From: Chitinophaga dinghuensis
GTDB taxonomy: Bacteria; Bacteroidota; Bacteroidia; Chitinophagales; Chitinophagaceae
Direction of reading: 5' to 3'
Length of the DNA stretch: 64,000 bases
Assembly (NCBI RefSeq): GCF_003259435.1
Contig: NZ_QLMA01000003.1
Coordinates: 620,001-684,000 of the forward strand
Below are positions 43,001 to 53,168 of this stretch, in pieces. Within the stretch, counting starts at the first letter, position 1, and the number at the start of each line of letters is the position of its first letter. The translations under genes and the position numbers were made by a program. The notes under the pieces were generated by a model, which worked only from the letters and a program-made list of their open reading frames with translations, did not search any database and had not been told where the DNA came from.

Positions 43001-45782
43001 TGCCGGCATCATCCGAAGAGAACGCCTTCATAGAGGCGGAATTTGTATAGCTATTAAAAAGAGAGGTGGTCCAGGAAACATTTCCATCCAATGTCATATT
43101 TATCACATAGGAATAGAAAGGGAAAACGGAATTGGTTGCAGGCTGTTTTATCAGCTCCCGTACGCTCCCAGTTCTATCTTTAATACTCAATGGTCCAAAG
43201 AAATCGCCCAGAATAGTGATCTTATTATTGCGTACCGCAATACCATTTGTTTTGACAGAGTTGCGGGATGAGTTGGCGTTGGTATCAAACAGACTTATCT
43301 GCCAGATAGACTTACCTGTACTGGACATTTTTACCACAAATCCGCAGTAATAATCGTAGTTGAAGTTGAAACTAAAGCCTGTATTGAGTGTCAGCGTATC
43401 GCCAGTTCCGGTAACTAATTTTACGCTAGGTTTGGTCATACCATACATGTAAATATTGCCATCATTATCAGTAGCAGTAGAAGTGATGGTCCCTTCTCCC
43501 AGTAAATAGCTTATCCAGCTGAGTGTTCCGTCTGGCTTATATTTGGCCATGTAGGAGGTACTTTTGCCTGGTAATGTTTTGTTCACGCCATAGCGACTAA
43601 GTACCACCGTAGTATCCACTCCTTTGCCGATTAGCAGGTAGCCATTGTCGGCACAAGGGGTAACATCGAAATTGGTAAATGGGGATCCTACTGCATGTAA
43701 AGGAGATGCATAGCAAACGTCTTCTCCGTCAGCGGCATCATAAACAGTTATTTTTTGTCCCAGTAAGGTGTCAGCACAACCGGTTGCGGAAGACACGTAC
43801 AAATCTATCGTCTTTTCTCCCGCACTGTTAAATGTGACAGGAATCGCACTGCCATTAAAGCGGTTATTAATTTCGTTATGGAAGACGAAGCTGCTGCTGG
43901 TGGATTCCTGTGCTTTGCTTAGGAAGACCACTTGCTCTCCGGAGGTGATATTTACTTTATCTGTTTCGAATCTTGCACGTGGGTATTCGATCTGGATATT
44001 ATACGTTGTGGTGAATGTGGCGATATTACCTGGGAATACCTCCGTATATGCCTTCATGGTATAATTGCCGCGTTGGGTGAGGGTACGCGTGGTAAAGGAT
44101 AGGACCGAGTCGGTGGCAAGGCCGCTGCCTACAGTTGCGCCTCCAGGTTCGAACAGCTCATAGCGGATACCTGGCTCTGCGTTCGTCACTGTTACAGTCA
44201 GTGGTTCGGCTTTACATAATAAAGGCTTACTGAAAGTCACGGGTAGATTTACTTTCGGCGGCTTCAGGTAAGTGAATCCATAATAGGAAGCAATGCCATT
44301 CGGCGTATATACCGTCACTGTTCCGGAAGGGGTCATATATACATTCGCTGTTATCTGCGTAGGCGATTTCACCGTAAAGAGGACAGACTTTCCGCCAATG
44401 GTTACCGCATAGGCCTGATCCAGGTTTTCACCAGTAAGAATAAGACCAGTATTGTCAATTCCATACATGGACGACAGTTTGGTGATAATAACCCTTGGTT
44501 TGAATGTCAGATATCGTATCAACGAATCTTTTGTTCCTGCTGGCGTTTCGGCCACCAGCATGAGGGTATCTTTCAGCTTGTGGTAGTCTCTGGTATAGGT
44601 AGTGTTGTAATTTGTGCTAATGGGTTTTCCATTCAGGTACCATGCCATGCGATAGGTGCTATCTGAAGCATTCCTCAGGTGAATGATATTGGAGGTATAT
44701 TCACCGGTGGTATCGGGATTGAAATATACGCCTGGTAATCCTTTTCCTCCGCCATTACTGGTGATTTCAGCGAGGCCGCTGTTGCTGCCTGCGATTACTT
44801 GTTGCGTATCAAATACTTTCAAAGCCTTGTGCGTACCAGTGGAGGGGAGTGGAGAAGCATGTTGCAGGCGATGCCAGGTGCGGCCGCCGTCTAATGTGCG
44901 CCACAGGTTATAATCTTCCCCGGTGGCAAAACCTGTTTTTGCATCGGCAAACTGCATCTGACTAAACCGGTATTCATCGTTGGTACCATCTGCCAGTACT
45001 TCCCATACTTTACCTGCATTGGTAGAGTAGAGGATTAATGCTTTTCCCGAATCGGAAACGGTATTGATCCAGGCGGAGTCTTTACTGGAGAAGTAGAAGG
45101 AGAGTGGCTTTCCGCGAAGGGGGCTATTGATGATTCCGGAACGGTAATACGTGTATAGGTAGTAGTAAACATCTCTGCCAATGTATTGCCATTCTTCTTT
45201 GGAGCTGATATTTGTCAGGAGGACCTGGGAGTATATAGTTTGTTGCTGATACTCCCAATTGGCGCCTCTGTCGGTGGTCCGGTAGAACGTGCTATGGTCG
45301 ACCAGGTAGCCGGTATCGGATTTCGGGACGAACATTGGAACTGTAAATGTACTGTCCCGGTAGGGTTTGCCCATGTTTTCCTTGTAGTATACCAACGTAT
45401 AGGTGTTACCGTTATCTGCGGACATGATCATTCCGTATGCTTTCGGATAGGAGCCTACAACGAGGATTGTATCGCCATGCTGGGAGGAGATTCCCAATGG
45501 TGTGAAACGGTTGCTGGTGTCTGCGCCAGTAAATTTACCCAGTGAGTAAGAAGCGGGGAAAGGTTTATACTGATAGGTATGCGCTGTATCGGTGGTGATA
45601 CCTACTCCTCCCTGAAAGAGTAAATAACCTTTGGCTTTATCCCTGAAAGTAAAAGAAATAATAGGTCGATTCTTATCTAGCTGGATCTGTCGTAATTGTG
45701 CAAAAGAAGCATATAACGTAATCAGCAACAAACAGCTGGTAGCAAACAAGCGTCTGGTGGCGCTTATAATAGTATATCTCAT
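40076..45782 (-). pseudogene. Giant T9SS surface protein split by a frameshift
   Basis: Two overlapping frames make one broken gene of about 1,900 residues. The 5' part (45782 to 41535) has a signal peptide (LFATSCLLLITLYASFA), BNR/YCF48-like propeller repeats (DGGRTWHRLQ), a TIG/IPT-type segment, SBBP-like repeats (YKPDGTLSWISYL, LDGNVSWTTSLF, DANGMFKWRTFLE) and Ig-like modules. Near 41605-41615 the frame changes inside one Ig-like module: ...FNGRAAIPGI continues in the other frame as SPSTTFFSYGINGP. The 3' part (to 40076) adds Ig-like modules and a T9SS sorting domain (GFPNPVTNLLTVLLK). Without repair the product would lack its sorting signal. Confidence 0.8.
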
Positions 45783-45988
45783 ATAGGTAAGGAAGATCAA
45801 TAGGGTTGATCTCGGTCATTTAATCCATGAATATTAGTATTTTTTATGAAATGTGAGGTGAGAAACGCGACTGGAATATTTTAAACATTTACCTATGAGA
45901 TTAGTTATAGGTAGACACAGGTCCTCTATTATATTATGGTGTATTATGAAATAATATAATATATTTAAGAAAAGTAAACTTTACGGTT

Positions 45989-46516
45989 ATGGCTACATGG
46001 AAAATTGATCCTGTTCACAGTGATATAGAATTCAAGATCAGGCATCTGATGATAACCAATGTGACTGGTTATTTCAATAAGTATGATGCCACTGTTGAAA
46101 GTAGTAATGATGATTTTTCTGATGCAAAGATTTCCTTTACCGCGGACGTGACGGGGATCAGCACTAAAAATGAGCAGCGGGATCAGCATTTACAATCCGA
46201 GGATTTCTTCCATGCTGCGCAGTATCCTGCCATTACGTTTGCCTCCACAAACATTAAGAAAGTAAATGATGAGGAGTATAAGATCAGTGGTGACCTGACC
46301 ATGCGTGGGGTAACCAAACCGGTGGATTTAAACGTGACTTATGGCGGTATTGTCAAAGATCAATATGGACAGACCAAAGCTGGCTTTGAGCTGAGTGGTA
46401 AATTAAACAGGAAGGATTTTGGTATTGCTTTCAATGCGGCCACAGATGCGGGAGGAGTCATGTTGAGTGATGAGGTGAAGTTTTATGCAGATGTACAATT
46501 AATCAAACAAGCATAA
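45989..46516 (+). CDS. YceI-family polyisoprenoid-binding-like protein
   Basis: A 175-residue lipocalin-like protein matching YceI: WKIDPVHSDIEFKIRHLMITNVTGYF, then FTADVTGISTKNEQRDQHLQSEDFF, YPAITFASTNIK, GDLTMRGVTKPVDL and FELSGKLNRKDFGI. Members bind isoprenoid or amide lipids. No signal peptide is present, so it is probably cytoplasmic, as are several YceI relatives. It stands alone and is followed by a hairpin. Confidence 0.95.
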   Translation: MATWKIDPVHSDIEFKIRHLMITNVTGYFNKYDATVESSNDDFSDAKISFTADVTGISTKNEQRDQHLQSEDFFHAAQYPAITFASTNIKKVNDEEYKISGDLTMRGVTKPVDLNVTYGGIVKDQYGQTKAGFELSGKLNRKDFGIAFNAATDAGGVMLSDEVKFYADVQLIKQA

Positions 46517-46540
46517 CCTTGGGTTATGGATAAAATTTAG

Positions 46541-46571
46541 AAGGCTTGTAAGATGACTTACGGGCCTTTTC
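46541..46571 (+). terminator. Probable terminator after yceI-like gene
   Basis: AAGGCTTGTAAG and CTTACGGGCCTT form an imperfect stem (46541-46568), then TTT. Confidence 0.6.
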
Positions 46572-46663
46572 CATTTGCCCGGAGATGGATGTTTTATGGG
46601 CATTGGTCGATATTGTGATTCTATTAGCATTTAAATAAAAATAGGATCCTTATCTTTAGTCTT

Positions 46664-47209
46664 ATGTTACGGATCATTTTACTTGCTGCAGTTTTAATGT
46701 CTGGTTTGGCTGTAAAAGCGCAGACAGATTCCTCTTTTGGCGCTGTGAATCGCTGGCAGTCGGCTTTTGATCGCCCACACCCCGTAAATGACAGTAATCA
46801 TCTCCGTTCAAAGTGGTTTGTGACGAAGTATGCAGGCATATCTGCCGGCTTTGTTGCATTCAACGGAGGAGGAGGTTCTTTCTTATCAGTGCCATTGTCT
46901 TTACAGCTGAATCGTCAGTTAACCAATAACTTGTTTGCTTTTGGCGCCGTATCCGCTGCGCCTGTCGTTTTTCGTTCCAGTATGCCCTATCAGCCTGTGA
47001 CGAACAAGGGCAATAACTGGATGCAGCAGAACAACTTCTCCGCCTGGTCAGATGCCAAAATAGGGGTGATGTATATCAGCAATGACCGGACTTTCTCCAT
47101 TTCCGGAAGCATTGGTGTTGGAAGAGGTACTTATAATGGTTATTCACCATTTTATGCCCCAATGTATGCGCCGGTTCATTCTCCGGTAAATCGGCATGGA
47201 GGCTGGTAG
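46664..47209 (+). CDS. Small exported protein, probable outer-membrane barrel
   Basis: A 181-residue protein with a signal peptide (LRIILLAAVLMSGLAVKAQ). The mature part alternates short hydrophobic strands (GISAGFVAFNGGGGSFLSVPLSLQL, KIGVMYISNDRTFSISGSIGVGRG) consistent with a small beta barrel, and it has a Pro/Tyr-rich tail (YSPFYAPMYAPVHSPV). Function unknown. It is the last gene before the defence island. Confidence 0.7.
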   Translation: MLRIILLAAVLMSGLAVKAQTDSSFGAVNRWQSAFDRPHPVNDSNHLRSKWFVTKYAGISAGFVAFNGGGGSFLSVPLSLQLNRQLTNNLFAFGAVSAAPVVFRSSMPYQPVTNKGNNWMQQNNFSAWSDAKIGVMYISNDRTFSISGSIGVGRGTYNGYSPFYAPMYAPVHSPVNRHGGW

Positions 47210-47246
47210 TCATCAATTGATAGCAGAAACAGCCATCTAAAAACAA

Positions 47247-49121
47247 TTAGCTAAAATATTTTTTAATGAGTTTGTTAAATGATTGTTGGGAAACGAAGTC
47301 CATGATTTCGTTGCAGTCTCGGATAGACTTCCATAACTCTGGTTTTTTTGAATACTCACCGTAATCATCACTAGCTGAGTACTTTTTTATCAGATTATTC
47401 ATCAACTTCATTAGCTCTGATGCCGTATCGGTCAGGTCATTGTTAAGGTGTTCATTTTGCCAAATTTTAGTCAGATTGAAATGTTTATCGCCTTTCAGTT
47501 GTTCTGCTTGTTTAAAGAATATTGAAAGAGAGTATGGTACTACTGCAGATCTTATCTGTCCAATAGCATTATTCCCAAATCCATAAATCTTTTCAAAAGA
47601 CCTGAATAATATGATGCGACTTATTACATCTTCATAGAATGATCTGTCGATAGAACGTTTATTTTTTGAGAGTTTTTTCTCACTGATTTCTTCAATGAAC
47701 AGTCTGAATACCTTTTCTCCGCCTTTCTTTACTAAAAAAGGGTGTTCACCCCAAGCGTTATAGTATTTGGCCAATTCCTCTTTTGTGAACCTTCTTTCTT
47801 TTGGAAAATCTTTATTGATTTTATTTTTGCTATCGGGAGATTTCCTAATCATAGTTGCAAACTCGCCTTTAGCCCTTTCGAAAAACCACTTTATACCGGA
47901 AGGGGTAATTACACTTTCACTAAGTGACTTTAGTTTTATTAGTTGTGTGTTCCTTGAGCGAAGGTCCACTGGTGAAACTCTGGATTGAGCATTTGAGTAT
48001 TCGCTAATTTTTGAAATCAGCTCGTCAAAATTCTCATTGGAGACGTCTTTGACAATATTTACTTTTGCCATCACTTTTACTTTACTGATGTCTAGTCCGG
48101 ATTTGCTGGAAAAGTATATTGTTGCTGTAGTTTGACCTCCATTTACAATCTGAAAATCTGTGAGAGAGGTTAATATTATCTTACCATTTTTTATGACAAC
48201 CTCCTTCCCGGTTGCTGTTATTGTCAGTCCATTATTAAATGCAATGAATTTTTCAGGATATCTCCTAATGGTGTCTTGAATTCCCTTATTAACATTATTT
48301 TTGAGCTGGAGAAAAGATCGAACATTTTTTTCGAGCATTCGGGAGCTGTGTAATTTATATAGATCGGCGAGTAACTTCCCCGGTAATACACATAGATATG
48401 ATTCGTAGTGAGGCTCGTTTGCTGCCTGGATACTCTCAATATTGTATTTACTGAAGTCTACTGTAAGTGGGGCTCTGTTTCCCTGAGCAATTGAAACATC
48501 GAATAAAAAATTTAGGTCAATAAGCCTTTTTCGGATCAATATTGTTTTTCTAACTTTGTTTTTGTTTTCCTGAAAACTAATTGTTACCTCTTCATCAGAA
48601 AATTCAAGCCTTTTAGGTTTGGGTGTCTCCCCTCTGGGCTCAATTGTTGCTGTAGCAGAAAGCAAGAAAACTTCGATAACATCAATACTCTTTATAAATT
48701 CCGGATTGCATAGTTGCCGGGCTAATATTTTAGAACCATCTGAATCTTGTAAAACTTCACTTAGTTGATTCTTCGATGCCTTTTTTATAAAATTGATGGC
48801 TCTTGAAAAGAGTTTTTCATATGCATTCTTTTGTGAAACAGATACATGGTCTTTGGGAGCCTTTAATAAAAGGGAATTTTCGTTAACCGTTAGTAATTGT
48901 AATCTTTCGCCTGACTCATTAATAGTATAACCATTAAGCTTAAGATCATGCAGTCTTATGTTGCAGTAACTGTCGTTGAAATCATCACCCTCAGTTAGTT
49001 TGGTGTCACTCAGTGCAGGCATACAAGTGCGAACAAAGGATGACTCCATTATAAAGTCATGGTCGTCCATGCTTTCATTTAAAAGATCATGTCTGTATGA
49101 GTGTAATTCTTCTAGCTCCAT
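47247..49121 (-). CDS. AIPR-family (abortive infection phage resistance) protein
   Basis: A 624-residue protein. The AIPR signature covers about 263-410: EKNVRSFLQLKNNVNKGI, KFIAFNNGLTITATG, LTDFQIVNGGQTTATIYF and ISEYSNAQSRVSPVDLRS. The family is named for phage-resistance proteins and occurs in defence operons; its biochemistry is not settled. This is the last gene of the six-gene operon, overlapping the nuclease gene by 10 bases. Base composition is AT-richer than in the flanking genes, as for the whole island. Confidence 0.92.
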   Translation of the reverse strand: MELEELHSYRHDLLNESMDDHDFIMESSFVRTCMPALSDTKLTEGDDFNDSYCNIRLHDLKLNGYTINESGERLQLLTVNENSLLLKAPKDHVSVSQKNAYEKLFSRAINFIKKASKNQLSEVLQDSDGSKILARQLCNPEFIKSIDVIEVFLLSATATIEPRGETPKPKRLEFSDEEVTISFQENKNKVRKTILIRKRLIDLNFLFDVSIAQGNRAPLTVDFSKYNIESIQAANEPHYESYLCVLPGKLLADLYKLHSSRMLEKNVRSFLQLKNNVNKGIQDTIRRYPEKFIAFNNGLTITATGKEVVIKNGKIILTSLTDFQIVNGGQTTATIYFSSKSGLDISKVKVMAKVNIVKDVSNENFDELISKISEYSNAQSRVSPVDLRSRNTQLIKLKSLSESVITPSGIKWFFERAKGEFATMIRKSPDSKNKINKDFPKERRFTKEELAKYYNAWGEHPFLVKKGGEKVFRLFIEEISEKKLSKNKRSIDRSFYEDVISRIILFRSFEKIYGFGNNAIGQIRSAVVPYSLSIFFKQAEQLKGDKHFNLTKIWQNEHLNNDLTDTASELMKLMNNLIKKYSASDDYGEYSKKPELWKSIRDCNEIMDFVSQQSFNKLIKKYFS

Positions 49122-50083
49122 TCGTTAAATATCTTTTTATCGATGATATAATTGCTGAGTCCGACTACATTTAGTCTGTATTTTACATCACTAATAAGAA
49201 CTGGGATATTCGATTTTATTAGTTTGGGAAAATCTGGTGATGAACAATTGTAAATATCCATTGAAATAATTTGATACTTCTGGTCATCATACCAATTAAT
49301 CGAATCATTAGTTATATATGCCTGGGTGAGGGCTTCATAATAAATGGAAATCTCACCATGTTTAGAATGTATAATATTCTTGATCTCTGTGATAAGAGCG
49401 GATAATGTAGTACCCATTGTATCCTTCCTTACATTCACTACAGATAGGTGTAGCGGAGCACTGGTTTCTGTCTCCATTTGCCATTCGCTTGAAATCACTA
49501 CATCTGGATTTAATAACTCCTTCGTTTTAACTTCAATAATTTGATTGTCGAATACAAAATCATGCCTGTAATTATATGGGCCACGCCAACCTTGAAGAAT
49601 TTGATTGACTTGATAATTAGGTGATGCCAACAATAGTTCTCTAAGAACAACCATTTCACCTATCAATCCTGTTATAGCCTCTTCAGACAGACGATTAGGA
49701 GTAATGTCTTTAAAAAACTGATTCCATTTTTCAACCTTTTCAGCAAAAGCGGGAACATACAATGATGGGCTATTCATTTGATGAACCTCTTGGTATATGG
49801 AGATTATCAAATCATTAAAAAGGTCTGCATACGTAATATTATGCAATTTTAATACTAACCATCTGGTATCATTGAATAATTCTAGTGACAGATTAGTTTT
49901 CTTTTGTGACTTAAGGTTAATGCTAAATTTTGCAGGTAAGTTGAGAATCAGGCATCTCTGGACTGAGCCCTGTAAACCAATAAAGAGGTCAGGAATACAG
50001 GCGCCGTCAATTCTGAAGGATGGATTTTCGGATCCTTCTGCAGCGAGTAGTCGCCATTTATCTTCAATTAATTTGGTATCCAT
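49112..50083 (-). CDS. PD-(D/E)XK nuclease (DUF4420-type)
   Basis: A 323-residue protein of the PD-(D/E)XK superfamily, DUF4420 group. The active site is visible as E143 (GLIGEMVVL), D175 (YRHDFVFD) and E184-V-K186 (IIEVKTKELL). Members are found in restriction-like defence operons with Z1 and MORC/MutL-like genes and are thought to be the DNA-cutting subunit. It starts 3 bases after the Z1 gene. Confidence 0.9.
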   Translation of the reverse strand: MDTKLIEDKWRLLAAEGSENPSFRIDGACIPDLFIGLQGSVQRCLILNLPAKFSINLKSQKKTNLSLELFNDTRWLVLKLHNITYADLFNDLIISIYQEVHQMNSPSLYVPAFAEKVEKWNQFFKDITPNRLSEEAITGLIGEMVVLRELLLASPNYQVNQILQGWRGPYNYRHDFVFDNQIIEVKTKELLNPDVVISSEWQMETETSAPLHLSVVNVRKDTMGTTLSALITEIKNIIHSKHGEISIYYEALTQAYITNDSINWYDDQKYQIISMDIYNCSSPDFPKLIKSNIPVLISDVKYRLNVVGLSNYIIDKKIFNEWS

Positions 50084-50086
50084 TGT

Positions 50087-53000
50087 TTACTCTTCCTCTC
50101 CATTTAAACTTTCATCAAATTCTTCTGCATCCTCCTCCTCATTAATATCTGTCTCTGTTATGCCATATTTGCCAACAGCGTAAGTTCCTCCTGGATCAGG
50201 CTCTATTTCAGGGAACCCAAATGCATACCCAATCAATGGAATTGTAAGGTCAAAAGAAGATGACATATTCTTGAAATCCCCATTATTATTTTCATCGAGG
50301 TTAAACACAGAGTGAAGATCTTGCAGATACACAAGAAGTAGTCCATTATTATCAGACATCTCTCCTCTGTATATTTTTTCAGGATAACGTATAGGATGTG
50401 TTTTGATATATTTTTGGGCATCTTCTTCTGTCATCCCCTTTCCTTTAATCAAATCTTTAATCCTTGCATTATCATACTTCTTCTTGGCTGCCTGAATCTG
50501 TTCCTGGCTTAAAAGAATAGAGAGATCTTCTGGTCCAGTAACAATATTGGCAGATTTTCCAGATACAGAGAAAATGTTCTTGGTTTCGAAATCAGCTCTT
50601 AAATGCCCCGAATTGGGTCCTGAACGCTGGATCATAGTAATATCCAATGGAAAATCTGTATGGAAATGCTTTAATTGTCTGCCATTCCCGGTGGCTTTAA
50701 TAGCAATGGTCCACTTTCTAAGCTTACCATTATCTGCACATAGTTGGATGAATTTTTTTATTTGATCAAGGTCTTTGCCATAGTTGTGTAGGCTATTGGG
50801 ATTTGTTATGAATGAAAATAATCCAGTATAATCTGTTTCAAACTGATAAAAAGAATTTGTAATACCGGAGCCATTATATGATCTGCTGACCCATTGCTTT
50901 AAACTTGTCCAGGAGGCTTTTATTCTATCGGGATTCAGGTCGAATTTCGTCGGTTGGACAAGCTTATTTTGATATGACCACACTACTGTATCAGCATTCT
51001 TTAAAATGGACGGTCTTGTTATCTTTAGAACCCCAGGATCTTTACGAACTCTTAAGATGAAATCTTTTGGAAATTTGCCGGCTCTTTCCATTTTGGAAAA
51101 CTCCACTTCCAGCTCTTCTATTGTTCTTGTTGCAATATCATATTTTTCGATTGCATCAGCTGTTGTAAACAATTTGCAGCAATCAATATAACCAGGTCTA
51201 TATCCGAACCAGCGCCCCATTTGGAGTAAAGTGTCCGAGAAATTTGTATTCCTGACAAAATAGTTTATAGTTAAACCTTCAAGAGTAAATCCTCTTGATA
51301 ACCTGTTCCCCCCTATCGCAATATATTTTTTCCCATTTCCTGCCGCATCTTTAATATAATCAAGTTTATCCTTTGTCTCACTATTAACAGCTTTTATCTC
51401 AATCCCTTTAATGGCTTCGATCAATAATGGTTCAATGTCATTGTAATTTCTGTGGGTGAGAAATTCATCCTGATAGCCGACTGGAAGATATGATCTTATG
51501 TCAAATAAGATCGCGGCGAAGTATTTATTCCAGATGACTTCCAGTTCGCGGTAAATTGAATTCTCACCTTTAGGCAATTCATTTTTAATTCTGTTCTCAA
51601 TCAATTGCACATATTCGGATATAAGTTTTTTTGTTTTATTCTGCCAAGGTATAAATCTGGAAACGTGTACCAACATTGTATGATGAGGCTGGTACATTTC
51701 GGAATTGACCATTTCTGGTTTTCTGCTTAAGCGGACTGCTATACTTAATATGAAACATTGAATAGCTTCATGAAGAGATTTTGGTAATTCAAATGGGAAT
51801 GGATCGTATCGGGTCGACGCTCTCGATTCTCCGTTTTTAATCTCCTCTGCTGTTGCTCCTCTGATAGGACCTTCTTCAGAGTTAACAACTTGGGCAGGAA
51901 ATGATCGGTCAATATCTTCCACTTGTTCGAGAAGTGGTATTTTTTTCTCATGGTCGTCTAAAACCGTTTCAAAAATATTTTTTGCTCCAATATAATTGCT
52001 TGGTGGGTTCAATAATTCTATAAAATCATCAGGGAAGATATTATTTTCCTGTTCATATTCACGGGTAATAGGTTTCCCTTGGGATTTAAAAGTAATTGGC
52101 CATTTTTTGTCTGGTGGATCCTGATGTCTGTCTTGTAATACATTCGCAAATGGTGTAGCAGTATAACCCAGGTACGTTTTCCGGGAGAATAATTTAAGCA
52201 GGGCTCGGATATGGCCATTAATTGTGCTGGCATAATCAGCACCTTTATGTCCTAAATTATTCAAGGAGGCATTATCTGCTTCATCATCAATTAATAATAA
52301 AGGAATCTTATGTTGCTCCTGATTCTCACTGAGATAGCCACTCAGCCAGATTAGCAGGTTTTTAAGTACACCTGTATTTTTTTTACAAATAAGTATATTT
52401 CTATGATTAAGAGAAAAATCAAGATCTTTTACTGATTTTTTAAAATCTGATTTTACCGAGGTTATCGATCTGACCTGTCTGACATCTTTGTTTCCTTGTT
52501 CACCAAACCTATTGATCAGTCCAACCCCTTTTGCGGCCGTTCTTCCATTGGCCTTATTATATCCTTCTCCTATGACATCATAATCAATTCTTTCCTGCGT
52601 CTGACTTCTTAAGTCTTCCATTATTCCAGATAAAACGATTATAAGCGGATAACCACTGTCAATTGCGCGGTTGATAACCGCGTTGAAATTGGCCGTTTTC
52701 CCTGACTGTACACTTCCTACAACCAGACCTTTACAGTAGAAATCTGTTCCTGACTGAGGATCTCCAAGTTTACCTAGTATTGATTCACTGGATTTTATGA
52801 CTTCATTGATAACCTTTTCGGGGCGCCCAGATCGGATGAGGGATTCAATGTAACGATCCAGATAGCTGGTAGGCATATTTTTCTTTCTGTCTTCTGTTAA
52901 CCAGGTTCGGAGTCCCTCACGCCGTAAAGAACCACTTGGGTCAATTTCTACAGGATATACAGATATGAATTCATTTTTTGCGGTATTATAAAGCGTTTGC

Positions 53001-53164
53001 AGGGTTACCTCATCGAGATGTTTTACTTGGGAGGACATCACTTTTACCATATTTAACACTTCATCCCGAATATCTTCGAAGAATTCAAGGGTAATGGCCG
53101 GCTGGTCTTCAGCTTTACTTTTAATAATGGTTTTCAGGAGGTAAACAATTTCATGACTCTTCAT
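50087..53164 (-). CDS. Z1-domain helicase-like protein of the defence operon
   Basis: A 1025-residue SF2-type ATPase with a Z1 domain. Motif I is GLVVGSVQSGKTA (146-158), motif II LLLIDDEADNAS (290-300, a DEAD variant), motif III-like YLGYTATPFANVL (331-343), and the C-terminal helicase half has AIGGNRLSRGFTLEGLTI and LQMGRWFGYRPGY. The Z1 group is found in MORC-type restriction systems, where it should move along DNA using ATP and guide the nuclease. It sits between the ATPase and nuclease genes, 4 and 3 bases apart. Confidence 0.92.
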   Translation of the reverse strand: MKSHEIVYLLKTIIKSKAEDQPAITLEFFEDIRDEVLNMVKVMSSQVKHLDEVTLQTLYNTAKNEFISVYPVEIDPSGSLRREGLRTWLTEDRKKNMPTSYLDRYIESLIRSGRPEKVINEVIKSSESILGKLGDPQSGTDFYCKGLVVGSVQSGKTANFNAVINRAIDSGYPLIIVLSGIMEDLRSQTQERIDYDVIGEGYNKANGRTAAKGVGLINRFGEQGNKDVRQVRSITSVKSDFKKSVKDLDFSLNHRNILICKKNTGVLKNLLIWLSGYLSENQEQHKIPLLLIDDEADNASLNNLGHKGADYASTINGHIRALLKLFSRKTYLGYTATPFANVLQDRHQDPPDKKWPITFKSQGKPITREYEQENNIFPDDFIELLNPPSNYIGAKNIFETVLDDHEKKIPLLEQVEDIDRSFPAQVVNSEEGPIRGATAEEIKNGESRASTRYDPFPFELPKSLHEAIQCFILSIAVRLSRKPEMVNSEMYQPHHTMLVHVSRFIPWQNKTKKLISEYVQLIENRIKNELPKGENSIYRELEVIWNKYFAAILFDIRSYLPVGYQDEFLTHRNYNDIEPLLIEAIKGIEIKAVNSETKDKLDYIKDAAGNGKKYIAIGGNRLSRGFTLEGLTINYFVRNTNFSDTLLQMGRWFGYRPGYIDCCKLFTTADAIEKYDIATRTIEELEVEFSKMERAGKFPKDFILRVRKDPGVLKITRPSILKNADTVVWSYQNKLVQPTKFDLNPDRIKASWTSLKQWVSRSYNGSGITNSFYQFETDYTGLFSFITNPNSLHNYGKDLDQIKKFIQLCADNGKLRKWTIAIKATGNGRQLKHFHTDFPLDITMIQRSGPNSGHLRADFETKNIFSVSGKSANIVTGPEDLSILLSQEQIQAAKKKYDNARIKDLIKGKGMTEEDAQKYIKTHPIRYPEKIYRGEMSDNNGLLLVYLQDLHSVFNLDENNNGDFKNMSSSFDLTIPLIGYAFGFPEIEPDPGGTYAVGKYGITETDINEEEDAEEFDESLNGEEE

Positions 53165-53168
53165 AACA

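Noticed and set aside
47210-47246. Search for a tRNA-Leu 3' end repeat at the island's other border
   Set aside because: No stretch like CTGGTTCGAATCCAG was seen near 47.2 kb, so att sites cannot be claimed.
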